A stretch of 61,107 nt of DNA from positions 1 to 61,107 of the forward strand of contig JACPYP010000033.1 of assembly GCA_016195985.1 (NCBI GenBank), in the 5' to 3' direction. The translations under genes were made by a program, and so were the position numbers. Origin of the DNA: Acidobacteriota bacterium (GTDB lineage: Bacteria > Acidobacteriota > Holophagae > Holophagales > Holophagaceae). The notes beneath the pieces were generated by a model that had not been told where the DNA came from, did not search any database, and saw only the letters and a program-made list of their open reading frames with translations. This document shows, one piece after another, positions 8,875 to 18,716 of this stretch (its first letter is position 1; every line of letters starts with the position of its first letter).

Positions 8875-9438
8875 GTGAGTAATTCCATGAAAATCGAACT
8901 CGATCCCCATCCCGAACCAGAGCCGAAATATCGGCGGGTGCCCGACTTTGTGCCGTCCTATGCGCCGCCCCGTGCTCAGGTCGTCCAGCCTCACCAGCCC
9001 GTCGCCCAGGATGTCGCCCTTTGGAACCCCAACGCCGCCGCCAACTGGAGCCTACCTTTTTCGCCGATATTCGGGGCGATCCTTCAAGCGCATAACTGGC
9101 GTGCCCTGGGGGAACCCGAGCGGGCGAAGCGGTCCATGCTGTGGTGCTACGCCTGTCTGGCGCTCTACCTGGTGCTTCCTTTCGTGGTGCTGAGTTCCGC
9201 TGGCCACGAAAGCACCGGGATGATCGCTCGAGGTATCGCCTTCTGGTTCCTCATTTTTTGGTATTTCCTCTCCGCCCGCCCCCAAGCGCGGTACGTGAAG
9301 GAGCGCCATGGTGATGCCTACGAGCGCCGAGCTTGGGGGACACCCCTGCTGGTTGCCCTAGGTGGGGTATTGGCTTACTACGTCTACGCTTTCGTGCTCG
9401 GCACGGGTGTAGGCATCGCCCGGCACGTCGCCCGCTGA
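8875..9438 (+). CDS. Hypothetical membrane protein
   Basis: About 187 residues. The N-terminal 55 residues are proline-rich and soluble (DPHPEPEPKYRRVPDFVPSY); then comes the conserved-looking NPNAAANWSLPFSPIFGAIL with a first hydrophobic stretch, AHNWRALGEPERAKRS, and three further probable membrane segments (CYACLALYLVLPFVVL, IAFWFLIFWYFLSARP, LLVALGGVLAYYVYAFVLG). The start is GTG at 8875 or ATG at 8887; neither has a strong ribosome binding site. The WSL.F.P.FGA..Q..NW..LGE pattern recurs in uncharacterised bacterial membrane proteins. Function unknown. Confidence 0.7.
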   Translation: MSNSMKIELDPHPEPEPKYRRVPDFVPSYAPPRAQVVQPHQPVAQDVALWNPNAAANWSLPFSPIFGAILQAHNWRALGEPERAKRSMLWCYACLALYLVLPFVVLSSAGHESTGMIARGIAFWFLIFWYFLSARPQARYVKERHGDAYERRAWGTPLLVALGGVLAYYVYAFVLGTGVGIARHVAR

Positions 9439-9841
9439 CCTATCCCTCCAATGACTTCTTGCTTCCTGACATGCGCATGCAGAAAGGCTTGTAGGGGCGT
9501 TGGAGGCGCGGGAAGGGGCTTTCTGAAGGTCATGGAAGAGATTGCCGCCGACATCCTACCAATCCCCACCGCTGTCCTATCGACCGCGCCAGCAGTGCAT
9601 TGACCCAAACGGGGTGAAACGCCGATGCTGGCTTGCTGCCCTGAGGGGGGGCATGAGCCCTCTGGACTCCCAAACCCAGCGGCTGGAGGCAGGTGTCTCT
9701 TCCGCTCTGTGTGACGAGCCAAATCGTCTGCCGCATGACGATGGATACCCAGCCTCTGCGGGTGAAGGCTCAGGCGCCGTGAGCCAGGCGTGCGGGCATG
9801 TGTCCCAAGGGCCTGGAATGGCGCCGCGAAAGCGGACTTGT
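9439..9841. other. Gene-free spacer before the serine tRNA genes
   Basis: About 400 bases without a convincing coding frame on either strand. I looked for signatures of SRP RNA, 6S RNA and tmRNA and saw none. It may hold leftover tRNA-flanking sequence or an unrecognised small RNA. Confidence 0.3.
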
Positions 9842-9931
<90 letters not shown>

Positions 9932-9939
9932 GTGCCTCC

Positions 9940-10004
9940 ATCTTGCAGGGGGAGGACGGTCGAGGGCAAGAAGCCTTGTGTCGAGGCGCGGTCAACGGTA
10001 ACCT
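9940..10004. promoter_or_regulatory. Possible divergent tRNA promoters
   Basis: For the minus-strand tRNA a TTGCCC-like -35 (9969-9964) and CAAGAT-like -10 (9945-9940) are 18 bp apart. For the plus-strand tRNA TTGTGT (9976-9981) and TAACCT (9999-10004) are 17 bp apart, ending about 10 bases before the mature 5' end. Matches are partial; only 83 bp separate the two tRNA genes, so both promoters must lie here. Confidence 0.35.
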
Positions 10005-10014
10005 GGAAAGCCTT

Positions 10015-10509
<495 letters not shown>

Positions 10510-10511
10510 GT

Positions 10512-10539
10512 GAAGCCGACTCAGGGCTGCTTCATTTTT
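10512..10539 (+). terminator. Possible terminator of the tRNA-Ser repeat transcript
   Basis: GAAGC (10512-10516) and GCTTC (10529-10533) flank a 12-base loop and are followed by ATTTTT. The stem is short, so this is tentative. Confidence 0.4.
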
Positions 10540-10719
10540 GTGTCTGTAAACACCAGCTGAGGGTGGAAGGGAAGCGAGGTTCTTGGCCGCCTCAACAGCT
10601 CCTTGGCCACTCGGGGTGTTTCCAGGGTTGCCGAGGTGGATTCTGGCGTGAGGTGTTAATATCGATTCTATACAACTGGGCACAAGGCCTCATGTTGCAG
10701 GGAATGCGAGGAACCCTTT

Positions 10720-13002
10720 ATGGACCCCACTCTGCCAGGCCGCATCGCCTTTCTCGGCGGGTTCTTGCCCCGTCTTTGTGGCATCGCCACGTTCACCCAT
10801 GACATTTGCGAGGCGGTCGCCGATGCGGATCCCCACTCGCTCTGCTTCGCAGGCGCGGTGAATGATCGTCCCGAAGGCTACGAATACCCCCAGCGGGTGC
10901 GCTTTGAGTTGGATGAGAAGGATTTGGATTCCTACCGGCGCGGCGCGGATTTCCTGAACTTCAACAATGTGGATGTGCTTTGCGTCCAGCACGAGTTCGG
11001 CATCTACGGGGGCTCGGCGGGCAGCCATCTGCTGGCCCTGCTGCGGGAAGTTCGGATGCCCGTGGTGACCACGCTGCACACGATCCTGCGGGAGCCCAAC
11101 CCCATCCAGCGGAAGATCATGGATGAACTGGTGCGCCGCAGCGACCGCCTGGTGGTGATGGCCCATAAAGGGGCTGAGATCCTGAGGGATGTCTACGCGG
11201 TGCCCGACGCCAAGGTGGATCTCATTCCTCACGGCATCCCGGACCTTCCCTTCATCGATTCCAGCTTCTACAAGGCGGAGCTGGGTGTGGAGGGCCGCAT
11301 GGTGCTGCTTACCTTCGGCCTCCTGGGGCCGGGGAAGGGCATCGAAAACGTCATCGAGGCCCTTCCTGAGATCGTCAAGCGGCACCCCAATGTCGTTTAC
11401 CTCGTGCTGGGCGCGACCCATCCCCATCTCGTGGCCCGCGAGGGTGAAAACTATCGGCTGGGCTTGGAACGGCTGGCGGAGGATCGCGGGGTCAAGGAGC
11501 ACGTGATCTTCTACAACCGCTTCGTCTCGCTGGAGGACCTCAAGGAATTCATCGGCGCCACGGATATCTACCTCACGCCCTACCTCAACGAAGCCCAGAT
11601 CACCTCTGGCACCTTGGCCTATGTGTTTGGCGCAGGCAAGGCTGTGGTGTCCACGCCCTATTGGCACGCGCAGGAACTGCTGGCTGAAGGGCGCGGCATT
11701 CTGGTGCCCTTCCGGGACCCAGGGGCCATCGCAGAAGGCGTGTGTGCCTACCTGGATGATCCAGCACTGTTGACCCGCACTCGGGAGCGGGCCTACGAGG
11801 TCGGGCGGGACATGATCTGGTCCTCTGTGGCCCGGCGCTACCTCGAGTCCTTCCGGCAGGCTGGCGCCGATCGGAAGGCCCGGCCCCGCAAAGCCTTCGC
11901 CGGATGGACTCTGGCCAGCCGGCCCTACGACCTTCCGCCCCTGCGGCTCAACCACGTGGTGCGCATGAGCGATGGCACCGGCATCTTCCAGCACGCCATC
12001 TTCAATGTCCCGAATTTCCATGAGGGCTACTGCACGGACGACAACGCCCGGGCCTTGATTCTCTGCAATCTGCTGGATGAACTGGGCGGCAAGCCCCACG
12101 AGGAAAACCTGGATCGACTGGCCACGAGCTACCTCGCTTTCCTTTCCGCGGCGTTGAACCCGGACACCAACCGCTTCCGGAATTTCATGAGTCACGGCCG
12201 GCAGTGGCTGGAAGAGTCCGGCAGCGAGGATAGCCACGCGCGGGCCCTCTGGGCCTTGGGCACGGGAGCGGGGCGATCGCGGAATGAAGGCCATCAGCGG
12301 CTGTCCGCGCAGCTCTTCGAGCGTGGCCTGCCGGCGGTGGAATCCTTCCGCTCGCCCAGGGCCTGGGCTTTTACCCTGCTTGGGATCTATGAGTACCTGC
12401 GGCGCTTCCCAGGGCATCCGAAAGTGACGGCCACCTGCGAACAGCTGACCAATCAACTCATCCGGCTTTGGCATGTCTGCGCTTCTGAGGACTGGCCCTG
12501 GTTCGAGCCCATCGCTTCATACGACAACGCCAGATTATGTCAGGCCCTCCTCCTCAGCGGTCAATGGATGCCCCACCCCGAAGCGCTGGAGATCGGCCTC
12601 AAGTCCCTCCGGTGGCTGACCTCTCTTCAAACCGCCCAGGCGGGCCATTTCCGGCCCATCGGCAGCAACGGCTTCTGCGAAAGAGATGGCGCCCATGCGG
12701 ATTTCGATCAACAACCCGTGGAAGCCCAGGCCATGGTCGCAGCCTGCCTCGAAGCGTTCCGCGCCACTCAGGATGTGACCTGGTCGCGGGAGGCCAAGCG
12801 GGCCTTTGAGTGGTTCCTGGGCCGCAACGACCTTGGCGTGTCCCTGTACGATTCCAGCAGCGGTGGCTGCAGCGACGGCCTGCACAGGGACCGCATCAGC
12901 GAGAACCAAGGCGCTGAATCGACCCTGGCCTTCCACCTCTCCCTTGCTGAAATGAACTTCGCTGAACACCTGACAACCCCAACCCTAAACAGGACCCCAT
13001 GA
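10720..13002 (+). CDS. GT4-type glycosyltransferase fused to a helical C-terminal domain
   Basis: A 760-residue protein with a GAGGAA ribosome binding site before the ATG. Residues 1 to about 385 are a GT-B fold, glycosyltransferase-4 type: an N-terminal donor-free domain (IAFLGGFLPRLCGIATFTHD, VQHEFGIYGG, TTLHTIL), then the nucleotide-sugar-binding half (LTFGLLGPGKGIENVIEAL, PYLNEAQITSGTLAYVFGAG). From about 405 a second, all-helical region (RMSDGTGIFQHAIFN, GYCTDDNARALI) resembles alpha/alpha-barrel carbohydrate-acting domains. The gene overlaps the GH130 gene by ATGA, so both are translated together. A role in making a mannose-containing oligosaccharide is inferred from the GH130 partner. 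Confidence 0.85.
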   Translation: MDPTLPGRIAFLGGFLPRLCGIATFTHDICEAVADADPHSLCFAGAVNDRPEGYEYPQRVRFELDEKDLDSYRRGADFLNFNNVDVLCVQHEFGIYGGSAGSHLLALLREVRMPVVTTLHTILREPNPIQRKIMDELVRRSDRLVVMAHKGAEILRDVYAVPDAKVDLIPHGIPDLPFIDSSFYKAELGVEGRMVLLTFGLLGPGKGIENVIEALPEIVKRHPNVVYLVLGATHPHLVAREGENYRLGLERLAEDRGVKEHVIFYNRFVSLEDLKEFIGATDIYLTPYLNEAQITSGTLAYVFGAGKAVVSTPYWHAQELLAEGRGILVPFRDPGAIAEGVCAYLDDPALLTRTRERAYEVGRDMIWSSVARRYLESFRQAGADRKARPRKAFAGWTLASRPYDLPPLRLNHVVRMSDGTGIFQHAIFNVPNFHEGYCTDDNARALILCNLLDELGGKPHEENLDRLATSYLAFLSAALNPDTNRFRNFMSHGRQWLEESGSEDSHARALWALGTGAGRSRNEGHQRLSAQLFERGLPAVESFRSPRAWAFTLLGIYEYLRRFPGHPKVTATCEQLTNQLIRLWHVCASEDWPWFEPIASYDNARLCQALLLSGQWMPHPEALEIGLKSLRWLTSLQTAQAGHFRPIGSNGFCERDGAHADFDQQPVEAQAMVAACLEAFRATQDVTWSREAKRAFEWFLGRNDLGVSLYDSSSGGCSDGLHRDRISENQGAESTLAFHLSLAEMNFAEHLTTPTLNRTP

Positions 13003-14456
13003 CCTTCGCCACCCTTCGCCGCCACGAAATGTCACTCCTGCCTGAAAGCGGGCGGGTTATCATCCGTCCCTTCATTCCCGCGAGCATCCACAACATCACC
13101 ACGATCATCGGCCGGGCGCTTGCCGTTAGCGAGGAGGACGCCTCACGGGATCTGGAGGCCATGCTCAGGGAGTTCGATTCCAGGCATATCGACATCGAGA
13201 CGGCGCTGCTGGCGAATTTTGAGAAAATCGTGCCCCACATTTTCAGCCAGCGTCCCCTCACCCGATCCCGCAAGCTCCTCATCGGCGCACTCTTTTCCGG
13301 CGAGTACGCTCTGGAATCCGCGGCTCTCTTCAATCCATCCATCGTGCAGCACCCCGACCAGGAGGGTGTTCCCGAGGGAGCCTTGCGGTTCATCATGAGC
13401 CTGCGGGCCACCGGAGAAGGACACATCTCTTCCATTGAGTTCCGCACGGGCCTCATCTTAGAGGACGGCAGCATCCACCTGGACCCGGTCTCCCGTTACG
13501 TCAACGTGCCAGAGATCAACCCCAACCCGAGGTACAAGAAGCGTCTCTTCATCGTCAAGCTGCATGAGATGGGTTTCGAGAATGGCGCCTCGCAGGCAGT
13601 CATGGAGCCTCTCGATGACAGCTTCACGCGAAGCGATCTCAACCGGAGCGTGGCCCGAGTGCGGCGGGAGACCCAGCCCATCACGCAGGGCCTCATCAAT
13701 ACCCTCAGCTGCATCCAGTGGCTGGCCGATTCGAACTACGAGATGAACTTCTTGCCCTCCTTGGCCATGAGTGAACGGATCATCTTTCCGGTCTCGCCCA
13801 ATGAAACCAATGGCATTGAAGATGCTCGATTCGTTCGGCACACGGATGACGACGGTTGCGTGATGTACTACGCCACCTACACGGCCTACAACGGCCACGC
13901 CATCCTGCCACAGCTCATCGAAACCCAGGATTTCCTCCACTTCCGGGTGCTCACCCTCAACGGCACGGCTGTCCAGAACAAGGGCATGGCGCTCTTTCCC
14001 AGGCGCATCGATGGCAACTACGCCATGCTGTCCCGTCAGGACGACGAGAACCTGTTCATCATGTTCTCGGACAACCCCCACTACTGGAGCGATCCGAAGA
14101 TCCTCCTGCTGCCGTCGGAAATGTGGGAATCCGTGAAAATCGGGAACTGCGGCTCCCCCATCGAAACCGAAGCGGGCTGGCTGGTGATCACTCATGGCGT
14201 GGGGCCCATGCGCAAATACTGCATCGGAGCCGCCCTGCTCGATCTGAACGATCCCACCAAAGTGATTGGCCGATTGAGCCAACCACTTCTCGAACCTGAA
14301 GGCGTGGGGCGGGAGGGCTACGTGCCGAACGTCGTCTATAGCTGCGGGTCCATCCTCCACGGCAGGGAGCTCATCCTGCCCTACGCCATGAGTGACAAAT
14401 CTTCTGCCATCGCCAGCCTCTCCCTGGATGAGCTGCTGGAGGCGCTGGGCGCTTGA
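12999..14456 (+). CDS. GH130-family mannoside phosphorylase/hydrolase-type protein
   Basis: 485 residues, start overlapping the previous stop (ATGA). A 120-residue helical N-terminus precedes the five-bladed propeller typical of GH130. The conserved GIEDARF segment holds the presumed catalytic aspartate; further propeller motifs are LFIMFSDNPHYW, IGNCGSPIETEAGWL and THGVGPMRKYCIGAALLDL. GH130 enzymes mostly phosphorolyse or hydrolyse beta-mannosides. Long N-terminally extended forms are usually paired with a glycosyltransferase, as here. Substrate unknown. It converges with the barrel gene at 14471. Confidence 0.88.
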   Translation: MTFATLRRHEMSLLPESGRVIIRPFIPASIHNITTIIGRALAVSEEDASRDLEAMLREFDSRHIDIETALLANFEKIVPHIFSQRPLTRSRKLLIGALFSGEYALESAALFNPSIVQHPDQEGVPEGALRFIMSLRATGEGHISSIEFRTGLILEDGSIHLDPVSRYVNVPEINPNPRYKKRLFIVKLHEMGFENGASQAVMEPLDDSFTRSDLNRSVARVRRETQPITQGLINTLSCIQWLADSNYEMNFLPSLAMSERIIFPVSPNETNGIEDARFVRHTDDDGCVMYYATYTAYNGHAILPQLIETQDFLHFRVLTLNGTAVQNKGMALFPRRIDGNYAMLSRQDDENLFIMFSDNPHYWSDPKILLLPSEMWESVKIGNCGSPIETEAGWLVITHGVGPMRKYCIGAALLDLNDPTKVIGRLSQPLLEPEGVGREGYVPNVVYSCGSILHGRELILPYAMSDKSSAIASLSLDELLEALGA

Positions 14457-14470
14457 TCAGCAGGACCCCC

Positions 14471-15094
14471 CTACCAGCGGAAGGTGCCGGCCAGCTCCAG
14501 GCGGTTGCCGTCGCGGTTCACTTCGGTGCGGCTGGTGGAGGTGGGATCGTTCAGGTTGAAGGCCTTGTAGGGGGCGTGGACGAAGCGGGCCTCGGCGCCG
14601 ATGATCCGGGTGAACTGCCAGCCCAGTCCCGCCGCGAGGCTGAGGCTGCTGGTGTTCTTGGAGCGGTCGTAGCTGGAGGAGAAGCTGTTGCCGATGCGAT
14701 CGCTGGTGGTGTAGGAGAGGTCCCAGCGGGTGACGCCCAGGCCGCCGGTGAGGTAGAGGCCCCTCGGCGCGCCCTCGACGTAGTAGAGGTAGTCCACGGC
14801 CGCGCCCGCGGCGCTGAGGTTCCTGGATTCCCGGTAGTTGCTGTGGCGGGGCTCGTAGGAAGAGACGTTGAAAATGTTCACATCCAGACGGGGCCGCACC
14901 GCGTGGCCTCCGGTCAGGTTCCACTGGACCAGAAAGCTGGCGCCGGCGCCCAGGGACTTGTCCGTGTCTTCCTTCAGGTTCCCGAGGGGTGCGTTGAGCT
15001 GGGCGGAAAAGCCGAAGGTGGGCCGGTCGATGGATTGGCCTGCGAGGGGCAGCGCCAGGGAGCAGACGAGGGGCAGCAGGGCGAAGGGTTTCAT
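14471..15094 (-). CDS. Outer-membrane beta-barrel protein
   Basis: 207 residues with a clear signal peptide (MKPFALLPLVCSLALPLAGQ, cleavage near AGQ-S). The mature part alternates polar and hydrophobic residues in short strands (FGFSAQLNAPLGNL, GAGASFLVQWNLTGG, RGLYLTGGLGVTRWDLSYT, AAGLGWQFTRIIGAEARFV) and ends in GTFRW, an aromatic C-terminal residue typical of BAM substrates. It resembles small OmpA/OmpX-like eight-strand barrels. Exact role unknown. Confidence 0.8.
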   Translation of the reverse strand: MKPFALLPLVCSLALPLAGQSIDRPTFGFSAQLNAPLGNLKEDTDKSLGAGASFLVQWNLTGGHAVRPRLDVNIFNVSSYEPRHSNYRESRNLSAAGAAVDYLYYVEGAPRGLYLTGGLGVTRWDLSYTTSDRIGNSFSSSYDRSKNTSSLSLAAGLGWQFTRIIGAEARFVHAPYKAFNLNDPTSTSRTEVNRDGNRLELAGTFRW

Positions 15095-15230
15095 GGATTC
15101 TCCAGGAACACTGAGACATGGGCGGCGCGGTGCCGTCCAAGGGGGGATACGGAGAACCCGATGAGGGGATGAGTCGAAATTCGCGCCTGCGGCTCAAGGC
15201 CCGCCGTTCAGGGACTGGGGCTCAACGATT

Positions 15231-15293
15231 AACGCTCAACGCTCAACACTCAACGCTCAACGCTCAACACTCAACGCTCAACGCTCAACGCTG
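15231..15293. repeat. Heptanucleotide tandem repeat at the radC 3' end
   Basis: Nine copies of AACGCTC, with AACACTC in every third position of the first six, giving a 21-base higher-order period. The last copies overlap the radC stop codon (15285-15287). Confidence 0.9.
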
Positions 15294-15962
15294 ATCCCAT
15301 CCCTCGAAGGCGCGGAAGCTGTGGTAGCGTTCCCGCCCCAGCACCAGGTGATCCGCCAATGGGACGCCGAGGGATTCGCCGGCGGCCTGGAGCCTGCGCG
15401 TGAGTTGGATGTCCTCGCGGCTGGGGGTGGGATCGCCACTGGGATGGTTGTGGAAGGCCAGGGCCGTGGTGGCGCCATAGCGGAGGGCTTCGCGGAAGAA
15501 TTCCCTGGGGCTGATGAGGGTGGCTGTGGCCGTGCCCTGGCTGAGGATCCGCTCCGCCAGGAGATCGCCCTTGGCATTGAGGGCCAGCAGTCCGAAGCGT
15601 TCTTCGGTCCAGCCCTGGCAGCGGGGCAGCAGGTAGTCTCCGGCGGCCTTGGGGCTGGTGATTCGGGGGCGCTCAGTCCCCCGCTGGGAACGCCGGGCCA
15701 GTTCCAGGGCCGCCCAGAGTTGGCCCGCCTTGGCAGGGCCGAGTCCCGGCTGCTCCAGCCAGTCACTGAGGCCGAGGTTGAGGAGGCCTGCGATGCCGCC
15801 GGTGCGGTTCAGCACCGTCTGGGCCAGCTCCACGGCGTTCCGGCCCCGGAATCCCGTGCCCCAGAGCAGGGCCAGCAGTTCGGCATCGGCGAGACCTTCG
15901 CCGGATCCGGCCATGAGGCGTTCGCGGGGGCGTTGATCCGGGGAGAGATCAAGAATCCGCAT
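15285..15962 (-). CDS. radC: RadC-family JAMM/MPN protein
   Basis: 225 residues with the RadC layout: an N-terminal helical UPF0758 region (PRERLMAGSGEGLADAELLA), a helix-hairpin-helix-like part (GGIAGLLNLGLSDWLEQPGLGPAKA) and the JAMM metalloprotease-type domain with the zinc motif FHNHPSGDPTPSREDI. Family members are often called DNA repair proteins, but their biochemical role is unsettled. The last codons and the stop are supplied by the adjoining heptamer repeat, so the C-terminus could vary in length between strains. Confidence 0.92.
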   Translation of the reverse strand: MRILDLSPDQRPRERLMAGSGEGLADAELLALLWGTGFRGRNAVELAQTVLNRTGGIAGLLNLGLSDWLEQPGLGPAKAGQLWAALELARRSQRGTERPRITSPKAAGDYLLPRCQGWTEERFGLLALNAKGDLLAERILSQGTATATLISPREFFREALRYGATTALAFHNHPSGDPTPSREDIQLTRRLQAAGESLGVPLADHLVLGRERYHSFRAFEGWDQR

Positions 15963-15989
15963 GGTGTTCCTCCTTCAGTGCGCGGCCCA

Positions 15990-16493
15990 TCAGAGCCTCG
16001 TCCACTGGGCGAGGTCGCGGCGCCAGCGGAGCACCCTCAAGCGGCCCTTCCCGTTGAGCCGGATGCAGAGCGCTTCCTTGCCGTTATGGACGAACCAGGC
16101 GCCGGCCAAGGTGGTGTGGCAGGGCGTGACGGTGATGACGGGATGGGATGCGCCGGTGCGCGCGGCGAGAGGATCTGGATCCATGCCCGGCGGCAAGGGG
16201 ATGTGGGCGGGCTTGCCCCACTTCACGCCGCGGCTCAACTGCACAGGCAGATGCTCGCCAGCGCCACTGGCGCTTCCGAAGGCCACCGTGACATCGACGC
16301 CCCGGGCCCGGGCCAGCGTGAAGGCCTGGTCCAGGCTGCCGACGATCTCCTGCTGGGCGGCGGCGAGTTCCGTCGCTCCGGTGTCCCAGCCCGTGGTGAC
16401 GGCGCCGGCAAGGACCGCGAGCAGGGCCATGACGACCGTGAGTTCAAGCAGGGACGTGCCCCGCTGGGAGGCGCGCCGGCGGTTCCGGTTCAC
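15990..16493 (-). CDS. Type IV pilin / type II secretion pseudopilin (GspH/FimT-like)
   Basis: 167 residues with a prepilin signal: a basic leader (NRNRRRASQRG), cleavage after Gly, then TSLLELTVVMALLAVLAG with Glu at position +5, followed by an amphipathic helix (LAAAQQEIVGSLDQAFTLARA) and a beta-rich C-terminal part. This is the GspH/FimT arrangement of minor pseudopilins. Together with the ComEA-like gene 9 bases away, it may belong to a DNA-uptake or pilus system. Start at ATG 16493. Confidence 0.8.
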   Translation of the reverse strand: MNRNRRRASQRGTSLLELTVVMALLAVLAGAVTTGWDTGATELAAAQQEIVGSLDQAFTLARARGVDVTVAFGSASGAGEHLPVQLSRGVKWGKPAHIPLPPGMDPDPLAARTGASHPVITVTPCHTTLAGAWFVHNGKEALCIRLNGKGRLRVLRWRRDLAQWTRL

Positions 16494-16502
16494 GGCGCGG
16501 CC

Positions 16503-16817
16503 CTAGTTCTTGGAGGCCGCGGGGCGTGAGGCGGCGATGGGAGCCAGGTAGGGTTTCACTCTGGCAAAGCCCTTTTCACCGATGCCCTTCACGTTCATCA
16601 GCTCCTCGGTCCGCTGGAAACCTCCGTGCTGTTTGCGGAAAGCGATGATCCGTTCGGCGGTCTTCTGGCCGACGCGGGGAAGCTGCATCAGCTCCGTCAC
16701 CGAAGCGGTGTTCAGGTTGATGGGCCGCTGAGGCGCCTGGGGGGCGCGGTTCGGGGCGGAAGAGAGGGGAAAGGCCAGGCAGAGCGCCAAGGCTAGGGTG
16801 GTGAAGGGTTTGGACAT
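16503..16817 (-). CDS. ComEA-like secreted helix-hairpin-helix protein
   Basis: 104 residues from the ATG at 16817, which has a strong AAAGGAGG site; a longer frame upstream has no support. A signal peptide (MSKPFTTLALALCLAFPLSS) is followed by the ComEA helix-hairpin-helix DNA-binding unit: INLNTASVTELMQLPRVG, KTAERIIAFRKQHGGF, NVKGIGEKGFARVKPYL. ComEA proteins bind incoming DNA in the periplasm. It lies upstream of the pseudopilin gene on the same strand, which supports a competence role. Confidence 0.88.
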   Translation of the reverse strand: MSKPFTTLALALCLAFPLSSAPNRAPQAPQRPINLNTASVTELMQLPRVGQKTAERIIAFRKQHGGFQRTEELMNVKGIGEKGFARVKPYLAPIAASRPAASKN

Positions 16818-16859
16818 GGTTGCCTCCTTTTGGGCTAGACCAGGCCAAATCCAAAGTTG

Positions 16860-17035
16860 TGCCATTGTATAAATCGTTTATTTGTTTGATTTAAAAATGA
16901 ATATTATTAAAATTTAGTCATAAATAAATGACAAAAAATAGAGTTATTTTTATAATTAATTTATTTTCAATACTTATACTTTGAAATAAATATGCGATTT
17001 GTTTTTTTATATATGACACAGCATTGATTGGTAAA
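16860..17035. promoter_or_regulatory. Very AT-rich block upstream of the ahcY riboswitch
   Basis: About 175 bases composed almost only of A and T runs, in sharp contrast to the GC-rich chromosome. It separates the divergent comEA-like and ahcY genes and probably holds their promoters and UP-like elements. Many TTGATT/TATTAT-like hexamers exist, so no single promoter can be chosen. Confidence 0.5.
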
Positions 17036-17079
17036 AACAGTCTCAGCCCATCCCTGTCAGGACCGATTATCCTGGGCAG

Positions 17080-17160
17080 GTCCGAGGAGCGCTGCAGGAC
17101 CCGGCGGATCGCCGCCAGGGATCTCAGGCTCGGACACTTCTCCAAGGAACGGCGCTCACC
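17080..17160 (+). promoter_or_regulatory. SAH riboswitch controlling ahcY
   Basis: The sequence carries the SAH-riboswitch core: CCGAGGAGCGCTGC (17082-17095), CAGGCTCGG (17125-17133) and AACGGCGCTCACC (17148-17160). CCGAG pairs with CTCGG to form P1, an internal CGGCG/CGCCG hairpin forms P2, and GAGCGC (17087-17092) pairs with GCGCTC (17152-17157) as the pseudoknot. It stands 64 bases before the ahcY start. This class binds S-adenosylhomocysteine and turns on ahcY when SAH accumulates. Confidence 0.92.
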
Positions 17161-17224
17161 TCAACCCAGCAGCGGGTCGATGAGGTGGCTCCCACCCTTT
17201 GGCCCGACCCTTCGAGGAGGTCCC

Positions 17225-18622
<1,398 letters not shown>

Positions 18623-18639
18623 GCGTTTCCGGCTCCGCA

Positions 18640-18672
18640 CAGGGCGCCTTCGGGCGCCCTGCTTGTTTGTTG
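18640..18672 (+). terminator. Terminator of ahcY
   Basis: CAGGGCGCC (18640-18648) and GGCGCCCTG (18653-18661) form a perfect 9-bp stem capped by a TTCG tetraloop and followed by a T-rich tail (CTTGTTTGTT). Confidence 0.85.
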
Positions 18673-18716
18673 GCGGGCCCTTCGTCAGGATGAAACCATC
18701 ACCTTCGGGAGCATCC

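Noticed and set aside
9439-9841. SRP RNA, 6S RNA or tmRNA gene
   Set aside because: None of the conserved core words of these RNAs was found on either strand.
10690-12474. 594-codon minus-strand open frame
   Set aside because: It is antisense to the glycosyltransferase gene, has no recognisable motif and reflects the high-GC third-position bias of the real gene. The same applies to the long antisense frames at 17156-18739, 37377-39242, 46641-48080 and 55197-57167.
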